Source: CAIWHR01 sp963830485 (lineage in GTDB: Bacteria; Pseudomonadota; Gammaproteobacteria; Burkholderiales; Casimicrobiaceae). Taken from it: a stretch of 64,000 nucleotides of DNA. The position numbers and the translations under genes are program-made. The stretch lies in assembly GCA_963830485.1 (NCBI GenBank), contig CAWHNE010000006.1, forward strand, positions 77,723 to 141,722. Reading direction: 5' to 3'. The notes under the pieces were generated by a model that saw only the letters and a program-made list of their open reading frames with translations, was not told the origin of the DNA and searched no databases. Below are positions 55,736 through 64,000 of the stretch, piece by piece (the first letter of the stretch is position 1; the number at the start of each line of letters is the position of its first letter).

Positions 55736-56008
55736 TCAGTTTACTGCATCCTTGAGCGCTTTGCCAGCGCGGAACTTCGGGACTTTCGCGGCGGGGATCG
55801 GCACCGCGGCGCCGGTCTGCGGGTTGCGGCCCTGGCGCGCGGTCCGCTGGCCGACGTAGAACGAGCCGAAGCCGACGAGCGTCACCGAGCCGCCCTTCGC
55901 GAGCGCGCCGGTGATCGCACCGGTGAGCGCGTCGAGCGCGCGACCCGCCGCGGCCTTCGAGATGTCGGCGTGACGCGCGATCGCGTCGATGAGATCGGAC
56001 TTGTTCAC
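55736..56008 (-). CDS. hupB: DNA-binding protein HU-beta
   Basis: A 90-residue HU protein, full length. The start MNKSDLIDAIARHADISKAA and the beta-arm motif GRNPQTGAAVPIPAAKVPKF are typical. HU bends and compacts DNA. It lies 30 bases downstream of lon, as in many proteobacteria. The frame is intact. Confidence 0.96.
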   Translation of the reverse strand: MNKSDLIDAIARHADISKAAAGRALDALTGAITGALAKGGSVTLVGFGSFYVGQRTARQGRNPQTGAAVPIPAAKVPKFRAGKALKDAVN

Positions 56009-56038
56009 CGGAGCCTCTTGTCGGGCAGCGCGCCCGCG

Positions 56039-58476
<2,438 letters not shown>

Positions 58477-58506
58477 GCGGACCTCGGTGTGGGAATTCTC
58501 GTGCTG

Positions 58507-58536
58507 AACATGGGGCCGCCGGCCGACGGTGTCAAG
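58507..58536 (-). promoter_or_regulatory. candidate sigma-32 (heat shock) promoter of lon
   Basis: On the minus strand CTTGACA (58530-58536) and CCCCATGTT (58507-58515) are separated by 14 bases, close to the sigma-32 consensus (CTTGAAA and CCCCATnT, spacing 13-15). It is 31 bases before the lon start. A TACAAT box at 58578-58583 further upstream may be a second, sigma-70 promoter. Confidence 0.75.
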
Positions 58537-58640
58537 CAACGCCCGTCGGGCGCGACTTTCGTGCGCACAATCAATACATTGTAGCGCTTTTCCCTCCGGC
58601 GGCCGGAGGTGGGAGCGCCTTGCCCCGGGGGACCTGGCTC

Positions 58641-58760
58641 GCGGCCTCCGCACCGCCTCGTTTGGATCGCTACTTCGGGTTGTCGGCCGCCTGCGGCGAC
58701 TCGCGATCGCTCGCTCCCCCTGGCGCTTCGCGCCCGGGCCCCGGCTCGCCGCTCGCGCCG
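58641..58760. repeat. dispersed intergenic repeat, copy C
   Basis: Third copy of the 120-base repeat: GCGGCCTCCG at 58641-58650, a variable 32-base part, then the conserved block from 58683. It abuts the TAG stop of clpX on the minus strand. In the conserved block it is nearly identical to copy A. Confidence 0.8.
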
Positions 58761-60029
<1,269 letters not shown>

Positions 60030-60097
60030 CGGTGGGTGCGTTTGCCTGAAACCTGTTTGCCAATCAAGCCCCTGGAGCGGAAAGGGGCGGACTGACT

Positions 60098-60709
60098 TTA
60101 CCCGGCCTGGGCCCGATTCTGCAAGACCTTGTCCACCATTCCGTAGGTCAGGGCCTCGTCGGCTGTGAGGAAATTGTCACGGTCGGTGTCCCGGGCGACC
60201 TCCTCGACCGACTTGCCGGTGTGCTGCGCCATCAACCGGTTGAGCCGCTCGCGCAGCGCGAGGATGTACTTGGCATGGATCGCGATGTCGGAGGCCTGTC
60301 CCTGGAATCCGCCCATCGGCTGGTGGATCATCACCGTCGAATTCGGCAGCGCGAACCGCTTGCCCTTGGCGCCGGCCGCGAGCAGGAAGGCGCCCATCGA
60401 CGCCGCCATCCCGACGCACAGCGTCGAGACGTCGGGCTTGACGAACTGCATCGTGTCGTAGATCGCCATGCCGGCGGCGATCGAGCCGCCCGGCGAGTTG
60501 ATGTAGAAGTGGATGTCCTTGTCGGGGTTTTCCGACTCGAGGAACAGCATCTGCGCGACGACGAGGTTGGCGGTCGCCTCGTCGACCGGTCCGACCAGGA
60601 ACACGACGCGCTCCTTCAGCAGGCGCGAGTAGATGTCGTACGCGCGCTCGCCGCGTCCGCTCTGCTCGATCACCATCGGGATCAGGCCCAGGCCCTTCGG
60701 TTCCGTCAT
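60098..60709 (-). CDS. clpP: ATP-dependent Clp protease proteolytic subunit ClpP
   Basis: A 203-residue serine protease, full length. The catalytic serine is in CVGMAASMGAFLL, the histidine in NSTVMIHQPMGGFQG and the aspartate in ARDTDRDNFLTADEAL. ATG 60709 starts MTEPKGLGLIPMVIEQSGRG. It lies between tig and clpX in the usual order. The frame is intact. Confidence 0.97.
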   Translation of the reverse strand: MTEPKGLGLIPMVIEQSGRGERAYDIYSRLLKERVVFLVGPVDEATANLVVAQMLFLESENPDKDIHFYINSPGGSIAAGMAIYDTMQFVKPDVSTLCVGMAASMGAFLLAAGAKGKRFALPNSTVMIHQPMGGFQGQASDIAIHAKYILALRERLNRLMAQHTGKSVEEVARDTDRDNFLTADEALTYGMVDKVLQNRAQAG

Positions 60710-60739
60710 GTCGGCCTCATTTGTCTCGGCGCATGCCGT

Positions 60740-60768
60740 ATTGTAGGGGAGCCGCGGCGCCGTGTCCC
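60740..60768 (-). promoter_or_regulatory. candidate clpP promoter
   Basis: On the minus strand TACAAT (60740-60745) lies 17 bases after GGGACA (60763-60768), a reasonable sigma-70 pair, 30 bases before the clpP start. It would let clpPX be expressed apart from tig. Confidence 0.5.
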
Positions 60769-60878
60769 GGCGGCGCGATCGCCGTACGGCAGTTGGGGAT
60801 GCGCGGCGGATTCGCAAGGCCGCGCCGTGTCAGCTACCGCGTGTGCGCTACGGGCGCGCACGGCGTCGTACGCCGGCC

Positions 60879-62193
60879 TCACTGCGGCGCGGGCCCCATC
60901 ACCTCGGCGAAAGTCGTCGGCTTGTCGACCACCTTCGCGCGAGCGAGCACCCATTCGACCACGTTGTGTTCGACGGCCTGCGCCTCGAATTCGTTCAGGC
61001 GCTCGGGCTTTTCGTAGTGCCAGCGCACGACCGCTTCCGGTTGCTCGTAGGTCTGTGCCGCCTCCTGCACGATCGCCTTCACCTGCTCGGGCTTCGCTCC
61101 GAGCCCGTGCGCGCGCACGACCTCGGCCAGCACGAGGCCCAAGCGCGACGCGCTCCTCGGCGCCGGCGCGGAACATGTCCGGCGACAGCTTCACGTCCTC
61201 GGGCTTCATGCCCTGTCGGCGCAGCTCCTCGGCCATCCGCCCCGCCATGTTCTGCGCCTCGAGCTCGACGAGCGAGCGCGGGAGCGCGAGTTCGGCCTTG
61301 CTGCGGAGCGCGGCGAGCGCTTGTTCCTTGAGCTTGCCCTCGATCTTGCGCTTGAGCTCGAGCTTCAGATTGGCGGTGATCTCGGCGTCGAGCTCCTCGA
61401 GGCTGCCGCTCGCAATGCCGAATGCCTTCGCGAAGTCGACGTCGATCTCGGGCAGCAACGGCTTGGTTACCGATTTGACCGTCAGCGTGAAATCGGCCGC
61501 CTTTCCCGCGACTTCCTTGCCGTGATAGTCCGCCGGGAACGTGAGCCCGAACGCCTTCGACTCGCCGGCGCGCATGCCGGTGACGGCCGCCTCGAACTCC
61601 GGCAGCATCCGCCCCTCGCCCAGGACGATCGCGAAGTCCTTGGCCTGGCCGCCCGGGAACTCGACGCCGTCGATTCGCCCCGAGAAGTCGACGATCGACT
61701 CTGTCGGCCTGTTCTGCCGGTCGATCGACCGTTTTGGTAGCGCGTCCGCTGCTTGCGCAGCACGTCGATCGTGTGCCGGACGTCGTCGGGGCCGACGTCG
61801 GCCACCGGCCGCTCGATCGTGACCGTCGACAGGTCGCCCAGCCGGATGTCGGGATAGACCTCGAACACCGCGGAGAACTGGAGCTGGTCCGGCACGGCCG
61901 CGTCCGACTTCGGCTCGATGCGCGGGTAGCCCGCCACGCGCACGTTCTGCGTGCGCATCGCGTCGGCGAAGCCCGCCTGCACGGCGTCGGTGATCACCTC
62001 GGTGCGCACCTGCGGACCGTACTGCTGCGCGACCATCTTCATCGGCACCTTGCCCGGCCGGAAGCCCGGCGACCTTCACGTTGCGGGCGAGCCGGGCGAG
62101 GCGTTTCGCGACCTCGCTTTCGATGTCCGCGACGGGGACGGACAGGTTGAGCCGCCGCTCGAGCTGACCGATCGTCTCCAGTACGGGTTCCAT
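60879..62193 (-). CDS. tig: trigger factor (several frameshifts)
   Basis: Ribosome-associated folding chaperone of about 437 residues. The N-terminal ribosome-binding domain has LERRLNLSVPVADIESEV; the isomerase domain has VDFSGRIDGVEFPGGQAKDF and GEGRMLPEFEAAVTGM; the C-terminal chaperone arms include EITANLKLELKRKIEGKLKE. Breaks near 62065, 61735, 61700 and 61150 are inferred; the two middle ones are single inserted bases (reading QTVDRPAEQADESIVDFSG). ATG 62193 starts MEPVLETIGQ; AAGGA lies about ten bases upstream. Confidence 0.94.
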
Positions 62194-62223
62194 GCGCGTC
62201 GAATCCTTGCCGATGTCGAAAGC

Positions 62224-62308
62224 TGGTGCGAAAGGGGGGACTCGAACCCCCACGGGCTGCCCCGCCGGCTCCTAAGGCCGGTGCGTCTACCGATTCCGCC
62301 ACTTTCGC
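62224..62308 (-). tRNA. tRNA-Leu (TAG)
   Basis: An 85-base class II tRNA with an encoded CCA end. The acceptor stem is GCGAAAG/CTTTCGC, the anticodon arm CCGGCCTTAGGAGCCGG exposes TAG, a long variable arm follows and the T arm contains GGTTCGAGTCC. It is 30 bases upstream of tig. Confidence 0.96.
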
Positions 62309-62449
62309 GTTACTGCGGCCCGCGGCGTTTCCCCACGGGCGAGGCCCGCGGGCGCTTGCGCGGCGCCCGCCGCGCGGCGCGCCGGGGGCCTTTCCGGCGA
62401 CCGTTTCGTTCTCTGGCAGCGGCATTCGCAGAACGTGCGATTATAGCCG

Positions 62450-63394
62450 ATGCGGGAGCCGCTCGCCAAAGGCCGCACCGCAGTGAAGGTCGATCCCTCG
62501 CGCCTCATTTTCGCCGTCGTCGATTCCGAATTTCAGCGCGCCGTGTCGGCCGCCCATTACGAGAACTTTCCGGTCGCTTCGTTCCTGCTGCCACGTGCGC
62601 AGCGGACGGCGATTGTCGCGATCTACCGGTTCGCGCGCGCTGCCGACGACGTCGCCGACGAGGGCGACGCGCCGCCCGCAGCGCGCCTCGCTGGTCTCGA
62701 CCGCTTCGAGCGCGCGCTCGACGCGATCGCCGCGGGCCGGCCGCCGTCCGAAGCGCCGTTCGCGGCGCTTGCCGCCGCGATCGACCATCACGCGCTGCCG
62801 CTGACGCCGTTCCGCGATCTCCTCTCCGCGTTCCGGCAGGACGTGGTCACGCATCGCTACGCGAGCTGGCCGGCGCTCCTCGACTATTGCCGCCGCTCGG
62901 CCAATCCGATCGGCCGGCTTCTCCTCCGCCTCCATCGCCGCGACGATCCCGCGGCGCTTGCGCGGAGCGATGCGATCTGCACTGCGCTGCAGCTCGCGAA
63001 CTTCTGGCAGGACATCGCCGTCGACTGGACCAAGGGACGCGTCTACCTGCCGCAGGAGGACCTCGCGCGCTTCGAGGTCACCGAGGCGCAGATCGCGGAA
63101 GGGCGCTGCGACGACGCGTGGCGCGCGCTCGTCGCCTTCGAGACCGCGCGCACGCGCGCACTGCTCGAGTCCGGCCGTCCGCTCGTGCGCGCACTGCCGT
63201 GGCGCGCGGGACTCGAGCTCGCCGGCGTGCTCGCCGGGCGGCCACCGCATCCTCGATCGCATCGACGCCGTCGGACGGCGACGTCTTCCGCCGCCGGCCG
63301 CGGCTTTCGCGCGATCGACTGGGCGCTCGTCGCGTGCCACGCGCTCGTGCCGCCGCGCCGCCATCGCGCCGCGCGGGTGGAAACGACGGCATGA
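62450..63394 (+). CDS. hpnC: squalene synthase-like protein HpnC (frameshifts near the end)
   Basis: A prenyltransferase-like protein of about 310 residues in hopanoid precursor synthesis; HpnC with HpnD and HpnE makes squalene from farnesyl diphosphate. ENFPVASFLLPRAQR, YRFARAADDVADEG (first Asp-rich motif) and LQLANFWQDIAVDWTKGR (second motif) are clear. Near the 3' end the frame shifts three times (about 63240-63300), each consistent with one inserted base, giving GGHRILDRIDAVG and later AIDWALVACHAL. ATG 62450 is tentative. Confidence 0.88.
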   Translation: MREPLAKGRTAVKVDPSRLIFAVVDSEFQRAVSAAHYENFPVASFLLPRAQRTAIVAIYRFARAADDVADEGDAPPAARLAGLDRFERALDAIAAGRPPSEAPFAALAAAIDHHALPLTPFRDLLSAFRQDVVTHRYASWPALLDYCRRSANPIGRLLLRLHRRDDPAALARSDAICTALQLANFWQDIAVDWTKGRVYLPQEDLARFEVTEAQIAEGRCDDAWRALVAFETARTRALLESGRPLVRALPWRAGLELAGVLAGRPPHPRSHRRRRTATSSAAGRGFRAIDWALVACHALVPPRRHRAARVETTA

Positions 63395-63463
63395 GCGCCG
63401 CAGGGCCGCCCCAAGGCGGGAGTCGCGCCACGACGACGTCCGCGGCAAGCGTGGGGCTCACGC

Positions 63464-64000
63464 ATGACGCCCGACGAGTATTGCCGGCAGAAGGCCGCGC
63501 CGCAGCGGGTCGAGCTTCTACTACAGCTTCATGTTCCTGCCGCCGCCGCGGCGGCGCGCGATCACCGCGCTGTACGCGTTCTGCCGCGAAGTCGACGACG
63601 TCGTCGACGAGGCGACGCGATCCCGGCGTCGCGCGCACCAAGCTCGCCTGGTGGCGCGACGAGGTCCGCGCCACGTTCGACGGCACGCCGCAGCACCCGG
63701 TCGCGCAGGCGCTGCAGCCGGTCGTCGCCGCGTATGCGCCTGTCCCGAGGCACATTTCCAGGCGGTGATCGACGGCATGGCGATGGACCTCGAGCGCAAC
63801 CGCTACCTCGATTTCGCGGAGCTCGAAGCGTACTGCCACCGCGTCGCCGGCGTGGTGGGCCTCATGTCGGCGGAGATCTTCGGCTACACGAATCCGGCGA
63901 CGCGGCGATACGCGCGCGACCTGGGCATCGCGTTCCAGCTGACCAACATCGTCCGCGACGTCGGCGAGGATGCGCGCCGCGGCCGCATCTACCTGCCGCA
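63464..64000 (+). CDS. hpnD: presqualene diphosphate synthase HpnD (partial, frameshifted)
   Basis: The start of HpnD, cut by the window edge. After correction it reads MTPDEYCRQKAAP, then SFYYSFMFLPPPRRRAITAL, YAFCREVDDVVDE (Asp-rich motif), KLAWWRDEVRATFDGTPQHP, YCHRVAGVVGLMSAEIFGYT and AFQLTNIVRDVGEDARRGRI. Breaks lie near 63510, 63615 and 63745. It starts 69 bases after hpnC. It condenses farnesyl diphosphate to presqualene diphosphate for hopanoids. Confidence 0.9.
   Translation, partial: MTPDEYCRQKAAPQRVELLLQLHVPAAAAAARDHRAVRVLPRSRRRRRRGDAIPASRAPSSPGGATRSAPRSTARRSTRSRRRCSRSSPRMRLSRGTFPGGDRRHGDGPRAQPLPRFRGARSVLPPRRRRGGPHVGGDLRLHESGDAAIRARPGHRVPADQHRPRRRRGCAPRPHLPAA

Noticed and set aside
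62309..62449. A small gene between tRNA-Leu and hpnC
   Set aside because: The 141-base gap has no start with a ribosome binding site and no recognisable protein; it is probably the hpnC leader.

Overview
This 64 kb window is high-GC DNA from a Gram-negative bacterium, most likely a betaproteobacterium. Three things point there. The envelope block reads rpsB-tsf-pyrH-frr-uppS-cdsA-dxr-rseP-bamA-skp-lpxD-fabZ-lpxA-lpxB-rnhB. The proteostasis block reads tig-clpP-clpX-lon-hupB-tRNA-ppiD. Squalene-synthase-like hopanoid genes (hpnC, hpnD) follow. No 16S rRNA or other taxonomic marker is present, so the assignment is an inference from gene order and protein style.

Layout. (1) 1-11.9 kb: a methylotrophy/quinoprotein region. 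It holds the end of a quinoprotein-associated substrate-binding protein, a trypsin-like protease with a helical C-terminus, two unrecognised secreted proteins, a metallo-beta-lactamase-fold hydrolase and a SoxYZ-like carrier. The glutathione-dependent formaldehyde pathway (frmA, gfa, fghA) and a double cupin follow. On the opposite strand lie a PQQ alcohol dehydrogenase carrying lanthanide-type ligands and its di-haem cytochrome. (2) 11.3-22.2 kb: cytochrome b561, a PqqU/YncD-like TonB receptor, a PQQ-associated beta-propeller, a NarX/NarL-type two-component pair, a second TonB receptor, a Tat-type multicopper oxidase and an FAD oxidoreductase. (3) 22.3-30.2 kb: suhB, then a minus-strand operon (suyA, suyB, a PLP lyase, a VOC protein, slcC, comC, an MFS transporter) that reads as racemic 3-sulfolactate catabolism, with a divergent GntR/UTRA regulator. 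(4) 30.3-45.0 kb: the lipid A / outer membrane / isoprenoid / translation block. (5) 45.3-53.3 kb: ygfZ, an NRDE protein, an LD-carboxypeptidase, tadA, a GNAT enzyme, a DUF2087 protein, guaA, guaB and a DUF4124 protein. (6) 53.5-64.0 kb: ppiD, tRNA-Asp, tRNA-Val, hupB, lon, clpX, clpP, tig, tRNA-Leu, hpnC and hpnD (cut by the window edge).

How the genes work together. The quinoprotein would oxidise an alcohol in the periplasm and pass electrons to the cytochrome. Formaldehyde reaching the cytoplasm would be captured on glutathione by Gfa, oxidised by FrmA and hydrolysed by FghA. PqqU could bring in the cofactor, and the two-component pair is placed to regulate this. The sulfolactate operon would oxidise (S)-sulfolactate, reduce the ketone to (R)-sulfolactate and cleave it to pyruvate and sulfite.

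Caveat. About 27 genes, many of them essential, are split by one-base frameshifts. Where I resolved the junction by hand most need one base removed and a few need one added, which looks like uncorrected sequencing error and not gene decay. I give such genes as single CDS features spanning all fragments. No stretch longer than about 300 bases lacks a gene. I saw no rRNA, CRISPR array, insertion sequence with a transposase, or prophage.
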